64,000 bases of DNA from Phocoena phocoena (taxonomy: Eukaryota > Chordata > Mammalia > Artiodactyla > Phocoenidae): assembly GCF_963924675.1 (NCBI RefSeq), contig NC_089224.1, positions 43,939,158 through 44,003,157 of the forward strand, given 5' to 3'. Within the stretch, counting starts at the first letter, position 1. Each line of letters starts with the position of its first letter. Under the pieces are notes generated by a model. It saw only the letters and a program-made list of their open reading frames with translations. It had not been told where the DNA came from and made no database searches. The position numbers and the translations under genes were made by a program. Positions 34,948 through 46,765 of the stretch are shown here, one piece after another.

Positions 34948-36489
34948 AACATTTTCCTGCTTATGAACGTTATGCTTGTTTACAATTCAAACATAATGTG
35001 CATATCAGGATGATTCTTTCTACGTCACTATTTTGTGGTTGTTGTGACATCAAAGGCCTACAATTCCATACTGTTTACAGAGTTGATTTTCATAGTTTCT
35101 GTCTATATATAGTTACATATTTCTTTGATTTCAGTAAATGGAATCCTGAAACACCACTAAAAGTTCAACTATTTTATTTCACTGCTTGGTTGCATTTTGT
35201 ATTTCTTTGTTTCTCTGAAGACATTTTAATATATTTCCATTTGGCTCTGAGACAGCTTAATGCCTCCATCCAGACCCTTACATCATTATTTTCTCTAATT
35301 TGAATAAACAAGAGTCTTTGCTCCACTGCACATGTCTAAGGTTGTAGCTAAGTTTTTCATCAATCTCTTTATAATCTGATTGAATTCTGTATTTTCTCCA
35401 TGTTCTTCCTTCTTGTAAAATATGTATATATTCCAGCTGAATATGTTTTGTGAATTTAAGGTCACAAAAATAGTTTTACTTGGAGCCTACTCAAATGAAA
35501 CATTTGCTACTTCACTCCTTGCAATGAGGAAGAAGTCTAGCCTCAATGGTTTGTCTTAATTACTCTGAAATCAACAAATCTAGAAAACATTTATTGTTCT
35601 CAAGATTTAAAATTCTTACTCATGAACAATTTAAAAAATAACAAATAAAAAAAATTTTAATATTTGTGAACTAGAATGTTTAGCTTTTGAACGAGAAAAG
35701 GCATTTGCAAAGATGTAATGAAGTGTTTATTTAATAAAACATATTGATATAACTCATCCAATTTTGTAATAAAATAAAAATTCATGCTATAAGTTTGGCT
35801 TTATATAATAGTAAACTTTAGATTTTTCTTTTCGCTACATAAGTAGGCGTGATCATTATAATAACTACCATTTTCATACATATCTCCAAATAGTTTATTA
35901 TATCTATTTATACTAAGCATACAATGGGTATTGAGCTATGTAAATCTGTTTACAATGCAGATGAATCAAACAGAAAGTTCATGAAAATAATGAACCATGA
36001 TATTCTCTTTACTATTTTAAAAAAGCTTTTGGGTTTCAAGTCATGTTATATGTGTCTTACTTAGATTCCATTCTTTCAGTGGTATATGGAAGATAAAAAT
36101 TTAGGGTATGGGAACATAAAGCTCTCTTAAAGTAAAAACTAGGGAATTAAACCTTGTATTCATAATTCTTAGCTGAAAAACAGTATGCACCACCTCTTTG
36201 ACTTCTATAATGATGGTAGATCTAAAATTGAGAATTTCTCAAGATTCTCCGGAAACTGATGGTGTCACAGAGACAGCTTTCCAAAAAACTTTGGATCAGT
36301 CAGCAACTACTAGATATGTACCAAAATGACAGTGACATTCTTCCTTGTCTCATTCTCTTCCTTTTTGTGATTATATTTTTCTCACTCTGTTGGTTTAAGG
36401 TTTGTATTGAAAACTCCTTTTGGGGAGCAGGAATCAGGGGCAATTGATATAGATCTTTTTGGTACCTGTCATTTAATAAACTGGGATCA
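34948..36489. other. Unassigned sequence
   Basis: AT-rich, no gene or repeat recognised. The 101-residue frame at 34998-35303 shows no domain. Confidence 0.4.
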
Positions 36490-36610
36490 TGTAAAGATGC
36501 AGATTCTGATTCAGTATGTCTGGGGTCATACCTGAGATTCTGTGTTTTAACAAGCTTCTAGGGTGTACAGATACTACTGGTCCATGATTACTTTGCAGAG
36601 CAAGAAATCT
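36490..36610 (+). repeat. MER5-type DNA transposon remnant (hAT-Charlie, non-autonomous)
   Basis: GATGCAGATTCTGATTCAG, then GTCTGGGGTCATACCTGAGATTCTG and ACAAGCTTCTAGG...ACTACTGGTCCATGATTAC follow the MER5A layout in order. Confidence 0.8.
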
Positions 36611-38055
36611 AGAAAGAGCATTGCATTTGGTATTGTAAGTGTTAGTAGCAAAAACAGTGAAAGTTAGAGTTAGTACAGCTTGAAGTTCCTATATTAAATT
36701 TTACTCTCCTATGCTAATACTATTCAGGCAAAATATAGCAAATATAAAAAGGAAACTAAAAATCTAGACATGAAAGTATTCGTTTAACTAACTAGAATTA
36801 TATCATGATTCCACATAAAAAGAGTTACTCTTATACCAGAGAATCTTGCCCTTGACATGTTCTTCCTAATTATTGTATTAATCAAGAGTGACTAACTTCT
36901 TGCCAGAAAATATTGCTTCTTTATGAAGCCCTCTTAAGGTAATTATCTTGCAATGCAGTAAACTCTGTCTTTCAATAGGTGATAGAATATTAATAATCAA
37001 AAAGGAAATAGCTCCAAAATTTAATTACATTTCAGAATTCTCTGACTGCTGATTCTGTTTAGGTTTGCAAAACAGATGCAAAATATCATTAAACAAATTG
37101 TACAAGAACCAAAAAAAAAAATCAGAGAATGAATTCAATACAAAGTCATGAAGTTAATTATAGTATTATGTGGCTAAGCATTACATCTTATGGAGCTATA
37201 GATATCTCTGATCTGTTTGGTGATGTCCTAGAAAGTTAGCCATTCAACATATGCCATAATTGAGTCCACAAGAACAGCTAAAGAATGAAATAAGGAAAAT
37301 AGTAGGCAAATTCATAAATTTTCTATTTATATTTCCAACCACAGACACATTCTTTATTTAACTAACAGATTGTGTATGTATAGGCCATTAGTTATCATTA
37401 ATCTATGAAACAGTTCTTGAATTTCACAAGTAGGTTTGAATTTCACGAGTTGCATTTCACATCAGGGAGTCAAGATTGTTCACCACTTTTATATGATAAC
37501 ACCTGTGATCAAGGCATGAAGGCTGATAAACTAGCATTTAGCTCTTTGTATAACCACTTAAGCAGAAGGATAAGTCACGAATTTGCCAATTGCTCTCCCC
37601 TACTGAGAATATTAGCTGATATTCATAACATATGCACATGAAAGCTTGAAAGTTTTTGTATCCTCCCTCATCCCAAAACTTAGAGTATTAAAATGCTGGT
37701 GCCCATAATCAAATCCAAAAGAAGAAACTGGACTCAGTATTTAGGATAGCATCATTTCTTCACGGCTATTTATTATGTATGGTAGAGTAGAGGCTCTGAG
37801 GAAACCAGGCATTGAAGTTTGGCAAGTTAACTGTATACTTTTTCTGAATTAAAGGAGACAACACTCATTTGTTTTTTTCTAAAATTTTAAAATAGGTGAA
37901 ATATGCATAAACATTGCAGGTATGGTGTCTGTTCCTTCATTTCATGGAAAATGTGGATTTGTTTGTTTTTACCAAAATTGGTAACCTTATATCTCCATTG
38001 CTTGTTTCATGTTTTATATAAGACTCTAAGTAGAACAACATCACTGCTTTTATTA
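36611..38055. other. Unassigned sequence
   Basis: No gene or confident repeat. At 37405-37470, TTTGAATTTCAC(A/G)AG-like words repeat imperfectly. The 78-residue frame at 37405-37641 has no recognised domain. Confidence 0.4.
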
Positions 38056-39166
38056 AGACAAGATGGTGGAGGAGGAGGACCTTGGGCTCACTTCCTCTCA
38101 CGGGCACACCAAAATCACAACTAACTCTGAGCAACCATTGATAAAAAAAACTGGAATCTACCAAAAAAATATATTCTACATCCAAACACATAAAGAAGAA
38201 ACCAGGAGATGGTAGGAGGAGCACACTCCTGATATCATTAAATCCCATAACACCAGGGTGGGTGACCCACAAACTGGAGAATAATTATGTTGCAGAAGTT
38301 CTCCCACAGGAGTGAGAGCTCTAAGCCCCATGCCAGGCCTCCCAGCCTAGGGGTCCAGCATGAGGAAGAGGAGCCCCTAGAGCATTAGGTTTTCAAGGCC
38401 ATTAGGGCTTAACTACAGGAGTTCCACAGGACTGGGGGAAACAGAGGCTCCAATCTTGGAGGGTGCACACAAGGTCCTGTGCACACCGGGTCCCAGGACA
38501 AAAGCAGTGACTCCTTTGGGGCCTGGGCCAGACCTACCTGCTGGTTTTGGTGGGTCCTCTGGGGAGGCAGTGGGCAGCTGTGGCTCTCTGGGGTCATAAA
38601 ATATGGTGGTGGACATTGCAGGGACCTACATGAACTCTGGCTGGGGGCAGACATTTTAGGTCCTTGGCACTGAGACCTGGTTCCACCCAACAGCTTGTAA
38701 GCTCCAGTGCTGGGATGCCTCAGACCAAACAACTGACAGGGTGGGAACACAGGTGCACCCATCAGCATGCAGGCTACTTAAAGACATCTTGAACCCAAAG
38801 TCACCTCTAGACACACCCCTTGACACAGCCCTGCCCATCAGAGGGCCAAGGCCCAGCCCCACCACCAGTGGGCAGGCACCAGCCCCTCCCTCCAGGAAGC
38901 CTGCACAAACCTCTAGACCAGCTTCACCAGTCAGGGGGCAGACACCAGAAGCAAGGAGACTAAGATCCTGCAGCCTGCAGAACTGAGTCCAAAAACACAG
39001 GTCAGAACCTACCCTGGGAGCAGGTGGTCCCTGGTCTTGGGGTTATGAGAGGGGAGTGTACTGCTGGGGCACATAGGATATCCCACACAGAGGGTCACTT
39101 CTCCAAGGTTGAGAAACATAACTAATCTACTACATGCATAAAAATACAAATAGCAACCTAGACAAA
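38056..39166 (+). promoter_or_regulatory. L1 5'UTR (second type)
   Basis: CAAGATGGTGG at the start, a GGAGGAGGAC segment, then a GC-moderate stretch 38260-38990 with GGGGAAACAGAG and CCACCACCAG-type sequence. This 5'UTR is distinct from the one at 23736. Short frames on both strands (e.g. 38409-38768 minus and 38741-38986 plus) are not supported as genes. Confidence 0.75.
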
Positions 39167-39913
39167 ATGAGACAGCAAAGGAATGTGTTCCAGACTCAGG
39201 AATAAGATAAAACCCTGAAAGAACAATTAAGTGAAGTGGAGATAAAGAACAACCAAACAAAGTTGAAGAATACAATAACTGAAATTAAAAATACACTAGA
39301 AGGAGTCAATAGCAGAACAAATGAGGCAGAAGAAGGAATCAGTGAGCTGGAAGACAGAGTGGTGTAAATCACTGCTGCAGAAAAAAAAAAAAACAATGAA
39401 AAGAAATGAGGACAGTTTAAGATACCTCTGGGACAATGTCAAATGCATCAACATTCACATTATGGGGGCCCCAGAAAGAGAAAGGAGAGAGAAAGTGCCT
39501 AAGAAAATATTTAAGACATAATAGCTGAAAAATTCTCTAACATGGGAAAGCACAGAGAGTTCCATATAAGATAAACCCCAGGAGGAACATGCCGAGACAT
39601 ACAGTAATCAAACTGACAAAAATTAAAGACAAAGAGAAAATATTAAAAGGAATGATGGAAAAGCAACAAATAATGAACAAGGGAATCCCCACAGACTAGC
39701 AGCTGATTTTTCAGCAGAAATTCTAAAGGCCAGAAGGGAGTGGCATGATATATTTAAAGTGATGAAAGGGAAAAACCTACCAAGAACACTTTACCCAGCA
39801 AGGTTCTCATTCAAATTTGATGGAGAAATCAAAAGCTTTACAGACAAGCAAAAGATAAAAAAAAATCACACCACCAAAGCAGCTTTACAACAAATGCTAA
39901 AGGAACTTTCTAA
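39167..39913 (+). pseudogene. L1 ORF1, degraded
   Basis: Starts ATGAGACAGC after CAAA. It has lost a block of the coiled coil relative to 25783-26664, and then reads through many stops and shifts. The RRM start is still visible in one frame as NIHIMGAPE (39321-39521 frame), matching the NIRIIGVPE of the other copy. End at TAA 39911-39913 by alignment to the other copy. Confidence 0.85.
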
Positions 39914-40301
39914 GAGGAAAAGGAAAGTCCACAACTAGAAACAAGAAAATTATGAAATAGGAAAGCTCACTGGTACAGGCAAATATATAGTGAAGGTAGG
40001 AAATCATCCATACAAAATTATGATATCAAAACCAGTAATTGTAAGAGGAGAGAACAAGTGCAGTATATTTGAAGTGCATTTGATATTAAGAGATCAGTAA
40101 CTTTAAACAATCATGTATTTATATAGACTGCTATATCAAAAACTCACCGTAACCACAAATGAAAAATCTATAATAAATATATGCACAAAAATGAAAACAG
40201 AATCCAAACATGACACTAAAGATAGTCATCAAATCACAAGAGAACAAAAGAGGAAAGGAAGAAAAAAGACCTACAAAAACAAATCCAAAACAACTAACAA
40301 A

Positions 40302-43300
40302 ATGGCAATAATAACATGCATATTGATAGTTATGTTAAATGTAAATGGATTGAGTGCTCCAACCAAAAGACATAGACTGGCTAACTGGATATAAAAACAA
40401 GACCCATATATATATTGTCTACAAGAGACCCACTTTAGATCTAGAGACAGATACAAACTGAAAGTGAGGGGATGGAAAAGCTATTCCATGAAAATGGAAA
40501 TCAAAAGAAATCCAAGTAGCAATACTCATATCAAACAAAATAGACTTTAAAATAAAGACTGTTACAAGAGACAAAGAAGGACACTACATAATGATCAAAG
40601 GATTAATCCATAAAGAAGATGTAACAATTGTAAATATATATGTCCCAAAACAGGAGCACCTCAATATATAAGGCAAATGTTAAGAGGCATAAAGGAGAAA
40701 TTGACAGTAACACAATAATAGTGGGGAAATTTAACACCCCACTTACATCAGTGGACAGATCATCCAGATAGAAAATCAATAAAAAAACACAGGCCTTAAA
40801 TGACACATTATGGACTTAATTGATATTTATAGAACATTCCATCCCAAATCAGCAGTATACACTTTTTTTCCAAGTGCACACAGGACACTCTCAGGATAGA
40901 TCACATGCTGGGCCACAATGCAAGTCTCAGAAAACTGAAATTATATCACATATCTTTTCACTATGAGATTAGAAATCAAGTAAAAGAAAAAAACTGGAAA
41001 AAACACAAACACGTGGAGGCTAAACAATATACCACTAAACAACCAATGGATCACTGAAGAAATAAAAGAAGAAATAAAAAAAATATCTAGAGGCAAATAA
41101 AAATGAAAACACAATGATCCAAAACATATGGGACGCAGCAAAAGCATTTCTAAGAGGGAAGACTATAGCCATACAAGCTTACCTTAGGAAACAAGAAAAA
41201 TCTCAAATAAACAACCTAAGCTTATTCAACTAGCGAAAGAAGAACAAACAAAACCCAAAGTTGGGAGAAGGAAATAAATCATAAAGATCAGAGCAGAAAT
41301 AAATGAAATAGAGACTAATACAACAATAGAAAAGCTCAATGAAACTAAAAGTTGGTTCTTTGCAAAGTTAAACAAAATTGATAAACATTTAGCCAGACTC
41401 ATCAAGAAAAAAGGGAGAGGGCCAAAATCAATACATTTAGAAAGGAAAAAGGAGAAGTCACAACCAACATCACAGAAATACAAAGGACCATAAGAAACTA
41501 CTAGAAGCAACTATATATATGCCAATAAAATGGATGACCTAAAAGAAATGGACACATTCTTAAAATGTTACAATCTCCCATAACTGAACCAGGAAGAGAG
41601 AATACAAACAGATCAGTTACAAGTACTGAAATTGAATCTGTGATTAAAAAACTTTCAACAAACAAAAGTCCAGGACCAGATGGCTTCACAGGTGAATTCT
41701 ACCAAACATCTAGAGAAGAGTTAACACCTATACTTCTGAAACTATTCCATAAAATTGTAGAGGAAGAAACACTTCGTAACTCATTCTATGGCCCCATCAC
41801 CACCCTGATACCAAAACCAGACAAAGATACCACAAAAAAGAAAATTACAGGCCAATATGATTGATGAATCTAGATGCAAAAATCATCAACAAGGGCTTCC
41901 CTGGTGGCGCAGTGGTTGAGAGTCCGCCTGCTGATGCTGGGGACACGGGTTCATGCCCCGGTCTGGGAAGATCTCACATGCCACAGAGCAGCTGGGCCTG
42001 TGAGCCATGGCCACTGAGCCTGCGCATCTGGAGCCTGTGCTCCGCAAGGGGAGAGGCCACAACAGTGAGAGGCCCACGTACAGCAAAAAAAAATTGTCAA
42101 CAAAACACTAGCAAACTGAATTCAACAATACATTAAAAGGATCATAAACCACGATCAAGTGGGATTTATCCCAGGGATGCAAGTATTCTTCAATATCTGC
42201 AAATAGTGTGATATACCACATTAACAAATTGAATAATAAAAACCATATGATCATCTCAATAGATGCAGAAAAAGCTTTTGATAAAATTTAATATCCATTT
42301 CTGATAAAAAGTCTCCAGAAACTGGGCATAGAGGGAACATACCTCAACATAATAAAGGCCATATATGACAAACCCACAGCTAACATCATACAAGACATCA
42401 TACAAGACAATGATGCCTATTCTCACCACTTTTATTTAACCTAGTTTTGGAAGCCCTAGCCACAGCAATCAGAGAAGAAAAAGAAATAAAAGGAATCCAA
42501 ATTGAAAAGAGGAAGTAAAACTGTCACTGTTTGCAGATGACATGACAGTATACACAGAAAATCTTAAAGACACTACCAGAAAACTACTAGAGCTCATCAA
42601 TGATTTCAGTAAAGTTGCAGGATACAAAGTTAATATACAGAAACCTGTTGCATTTCTATACACTAATAAAGATCAGAAAGAGAAATTAAGGAAACAATTC
42701 TATTTTACCATCACATCAAAAAGAATAAAATGCCTAGGGACAAACCTACCTAAGGAGGCAAAAACCTGTACTCTGAAAACTGTAAGATGGTGATGAAAAA
42801 AATCAAAGATGACACAAACAAAAAGATATACTGTGTTCTTAGAATGGACAAATCAATATTGTCAAAATGACTAACTACCCAAGGCAATCTACAGATTCAA
42901 TGAGATCCCTATAAAATTACTAATGGCATTTTTCACAGAAATAGAAAAAAAAATTTTTAAATTTGTATGGAAATACAAAAGACCCCAAATAGCAATCCTG
43001 AGCAATCTTGAGAAAGAAAAGTGAAGCTGAAGGAATCAGGCTCCCTGACTTTAGACCATACTAGAAAACTACAGTCATTTAAACAGTATGGTACTGGCAC
43101 AAGCACAGAAATGTAGATCAATGGAACAGGATAGAAAGCCCAGAAATAAACCCATGTGCCTATGGTCAATTAATCTATGACAAAGGAGTCAAGAATATAC
43201 AATGGAGGAAAGACAGTCTCTTCAATACTGCTGCTGGGGAAACTGGACAGCTACATGTAAAAGAATAAAATTAGAACATTCTCTAAAGCCATGCACAAAA

Positions 43301-44240
43301 ATAAACTCAAAATGGATTAAAGGCCTAAATGTAAGACTGGACACTATAAAACTCCTAGAGGACAACATAGGCAGGAGACTCTTTTACATAAATAGCAGCA
43401 ATATCTTTTTGGATCTGTCACTTAGAGTAATAGAAATAAGAACAAAACAAATGGGACCTAATTAAGCTTAAAATCTTTTGCACAGCAAAGGAAACCACAA
43501 GCAAAACAAAAAGACAACCTATAGGATAGGAGAAAATAGTTGCAAATGATGCAACTGACAAGGGATTAACCTCCAAAATATACAAAGAGCTCATGTAGCT
43601 CAATATCAAAAAAAACAAAAAAAAAATCAAAAAGTGGGCAGAAGACCTAAATGTCTTCCAAAGAAGACACACAGATGGCCAACAGGCACCTGAAAAGATG
43701 CTCCAAATTGCTAATTATTAGAGAAATGCAATTCAAAACTACAATGAGGTATATCACCTCATACCAGTCAGAATGGCTATCATTCAAAAGTCTACAAATA
43801 ATAAATGCTGGAGAGGATTTGGAGAAAAAGGAACCCTCCTACACTGTGGGTGGGAATGTAAATTGGTGCAGCCACTATGGAGAACAGTATGGAAGTTTCT
43901 TAAAAAAATTAAAAATAGAGCTACCATATGATCCAGCAATCCCACTCCTGGACATATATCCAGAGAAAACCATAATTCAAAAAGATACATGCACCCCAAT
44001 ATTCGTTGCAGCACTATTTACAATAGCCAGGACGTGGAAACAACCTAGATGTCCATCAACAGATGAATGGATACGGAAGATGTGGTATATATACACAGTA
44101 GAGTATTACTCAGCCATAAGACAGAATGAAATAATGCCATTTGCAGCAACATGGATGGACTTAGAGATTATCATCTAAGTGAAGTAAGCCAGACAGGAAA
44201 AGACAAGTATCATATGATGTCATTCGTATGTGAAATCTAA
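40302..44240 (+). pseudogene. L1 ORF2, degraded, split by a SINE
   Basis: Aligns along its length to ORF2 at 26723-30521 but with many more stops and indels. Recognisable: LNVNGLS at the start, [11 protein letters not shown] near 41675 and an intact FADD-type box (TTTGCAGATGAC) at 42530-42541. The C-terminal segment is open for 175 codons at 43651-44178, with IMAIPLLD-type and Cys-rich region remains. The CHR SINE at 41893-42088 lies within the reverse transcriptase part. Ends near TAA 44238-44240. Confidence 0.9.
41893..42088 (+). mobile_element. CHR-type SINE inside L1 ORF2
   Basis: Begins GGGCTTCCCTGGTGGCGCAG. Its flanks are the imperfect duplication AAAAATCATCAACAA (41878-41892) and AAAAATTGTCAACAA (42089-42103), two mismatches. 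The surrounding L1 sequence continues on both sides. Confidence 0.95.
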
Positions 44241-44398
44241 AAAATGATACAAATGAACTTATTTACAAAACGGAAACATATTCACAGACTTAAAAAACAA
44301 ACTTACAGTTATCAAAAGGGAAAGAAGGGTCGGGGGGAGGAATAAATTAGGAGTTTGGGATTAACATATGCACACCACTATACATAAAATAGATAACC

Positions 44399-44605
44399 GG
44401 GGCTTCGCTAGTGGCGCAGTGGTTGAGAGCCTGCCTGCCGATGCAGGGGACATGGGTTCGTGCCCTGGTCTGGGAAGATCCCACATGCCGTGGAGTGGCT
44501 GGGCCCGTGAGCCATGGCCGTTGAGCCTGCGCATCTGGAGCCTGTGCTCCACAACGGGAGAGGCCACAACAGTGAGAGGCCCACATACAACACACACACA
44601 CAAAA
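44399..44605 (+). mobile_element. CHR-type SINE inside L1 3'UTR, CA-rich tail
   Basis: CHR body starting GGGGCTTCGCTAGTGGC (CCCTGG here changed to CGCTAG). The tail is (CA)n at 44590-44601 followed by a few A instead of a plain A-run. Flanks share AGATAACC (44391-44398 and 44606-44613). Confidence 0.95.
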
Positions 44606-44681
44606 AGATAACCAACAAGGGCCTACTGTATAGCACAAGGAACTACACTCAATATTTTGTAATAACCTATAAGGGAAAAGA

Positions 44682-44703
44682 ATCTATCTATCTATCTATC
44701 ATC

Positions 44704-44757
<54 letters not shown>
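44682..44757 (+). repeat. (TATC)n and (TA)n microsatellite in L1 3'UTR
   Basis: CTATCTATCTATCTATC at about 44683-44701, then a long uninterrupted (TA)n at 44707-44757. It lies where the sibling L1 3'UTRs have shorter AT sequence. Confidence 0.95.
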
Positions 44758-44758
<1 letters not shown>

Positions 44759-44838
44759 CTGAATCACTGTGCTGTATACCTGAAACTAACACGATATTGT
44801 AAATCAACTATACTTCAATAAAAATAAATAAATAAAAA

Positions 44839-45167
44839 CAACAACATAGGATGCATCCTATTAATAAATGTGGGACTCTTCAATCATGGATGTAGAGTTA
44901 TTTTGTGGAATAAATCAAGTAAAACCTATATTTGCTTGATTGCAAAATTTAAACTCTTTAATTCTATAAATCCCTAGTTATTTATAAACAGAATAATTAA
45001 ATCAATTTATAAATGGTACATTTAAAATTATATATTGCTTATATTTTTACTTACATTTATTGCTTACATTATGTTATAATGCTTATATTACTGGGATGAC
45101 TTCAATATATTTTATACAAATTTAACCAGTTATTTTGTTATACATTTCTCTGAATCGAATAGTTACG
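44839..45167. other. Unassigned AT-rich sequence
   Basis: No repeat or gene recognised. Confidence 0.5.
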
Positions 45168-46400
45168 ACTGGATATCCATATGCAAAAGAATTAAGTTGA
45201 ACTCTTATCTTACAACATATACAAAAATTAACTCAAACTGGATTAAAGACTGAAAATAAGACTGAAACTATAAATTCCTAGAAGACAACATAGAGGAAAA
45301 GCTTCATGTTAATTGATTTGGTAACTATTCTTGGATATGACACTAATAGAACAGGCAACAAAAGCAAAAACAGACAAATGGGACTACATCATACTTAATT
45401 TCTGTACAACAAGGGAAACAACCAATAGAGTGAAAGGCAGCCTACAAAATGGGAGAAAAGATTTGCAAACCATATCTCTGACAGGGTTTTAATATCAAGA
45501 ATTTATAAAGAACTTCTACAACTCAACAACAAAAAAACAAATAATCCAATTTAAAAATGGGCAAAATACTTGAATAGACATTTCTCCAAAGAATATATAC
45601 AGATGGCTGACAAGTATATGAAAAGATGCTCAACATCACTAATCACCTGGGAAATGCAAATCAAAACCACAAAGGGCTATCACCTCACACTCATTATGAT
45701 GGCCACTATCAAAAAAGGCAAAATATCAAGTGTTGGCATGAATGTGGATAAACTGGAATGCTTGTGCACTACTGGTGAGAATGCAAATTGTCCAGCCATT
45801 ATGGAAAACAATATGGAAGCTCCTCAAAGAATGAAAATTAGAATTATCATATGATCCAGCAATTCCATTTCTGGTTATATATTCATAAAAAAGGAAACAA
45901 GATCTTGAAGCAATATTTTTACACTCATGTTCATTGAAACATTTGCAATTAATACATTCACTGAGCAACAAACGTCCAACAAACGTGAGATGAACGGATA
46001 AAGAAAATGCAGGATATACATACAATTGAGTACTATTCATCCTTAAATGATGGATATACTGTGGTATGTTACAATTTGGGTGAATCTTGAGGACATTATG
46101 CTAAGGAAAATAAACCAGTCACAAAAAGAGAAAGAGTGCATGATTCCATTTATGTGAATTATCTAAAGTAGTCAAATTCTTAGAAACAGAAAGTAGAATG
46201 GTAGTTGCTAGTGGCTAAGGGAACGTGAAAAAGGGGAGTTGTTCAATGGGTTTAGAGTTTCAGTTTTGCAAGATGAAAATGTTCTAGAGATCTATTGTAA
46301 AATAAGATGTATATGTTGTAATTTACTGTACTGTACGTTTAAAAATGGTAAACGATGGTAAATTTCATGCTACAACTTTTTTTATAATAAAAAAAGAAAA
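45168..46400 (+). mobile_element. 5'-truncated older L1 (L1MA/MB-like)
   Basis: Starts GACTGGATATCCATATGCAAAAGAA (late ORF2). It runs through the Cys-rich end and a 3'UTR containing GATGAAAATGTTCTAGAGAT and TAAAAATGGTAAACGATGGTAAATTTCATG, the hallmark of old eutherian L1MA/MB tails. Ends near an A-rich ATAATAAAAAAAG. The frame at 45570-45854 is part of ORF2. Confidence 0.92.
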
Positions 46401-46523
46401 TAGGAAAATTCTTTCACTGTAATCAGATGGATTTACTTGGGGAAACTGAAGGAAATAAACATAACCTCTAAAAAGTAGAATATTGTTTCCAACAGAGAAA
46501 AGAGAGTGAACCTTTTACTGATA

Positions 46524-46537
46524 CACCTATATTCTTT
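46524..46537. repeat. Target-site duplication, left (SINE 46538-46751)
   Basis: CACCTATATTCTTT repeated exactly at 46752-46765. Confidence 0.95.
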
Positions 46538-46751
46538 TTTGTTTGTTTGTTTGTTTTTTGCGGTACGCGGGCCTCTCACTGTTGTGGCCTCTCCCGTTGC
46601 GGAGCACAGGCTCTGGACGCGCAGGCTCAGCGGCCATGGCTCACAGGCCCAGCCGCTCCGCGGCATGTGGGATCCTCCCGGACCGGGGCACGAACCCGTG
46701 TCCCTTGCATCGGCAGGAGGACTCTCAACCACTGAGCCACCAGGGAAGCCC
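46538..46751 (-). mobile_element. CHR-type SINE, minus strand
   Basis: Tail reads (TTTG)n on the plus strand, then the reverse complement of the CHR body ending GGGAAGCCC. Flanked by a 14-base duplication (46524-46537 and 46752-46765). Frames 46433-46795, 46506-46814 and others are within it. Confidence 0.95.
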
Positions 46752-46765
46752 CACCTATATTCTTT

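Larger units (their letters stand above)
38056..44838 (+). mobile_element. Second full-length L1, older, with two SINEs inserted
   Basis: The 5' end carries CAAGATGGTGG at 38059-38069. Then follow a GC-moderate 5'UTR, a broken ORF1 (39167-39913), ORF2 (40302-44240) and a 3'UTR ending CTTCAATAAAAATAAATAAATAAA. CHR SINEs interrupt it at 41893-42088 and 44399-44605. The host L1 must predate those insertions. Its 5'UTR and 3'UTR differ from those of the L1 at 23736-30897, so it is another lineage. No clear duplication seen. Confidence 0.93.

Noticed and set aside
38409..38986. Possible GC-richer coding exon
   Set aside because: The segment is L1 5'UTR (second type); the frames on both strands are short and proline-rich without domains.
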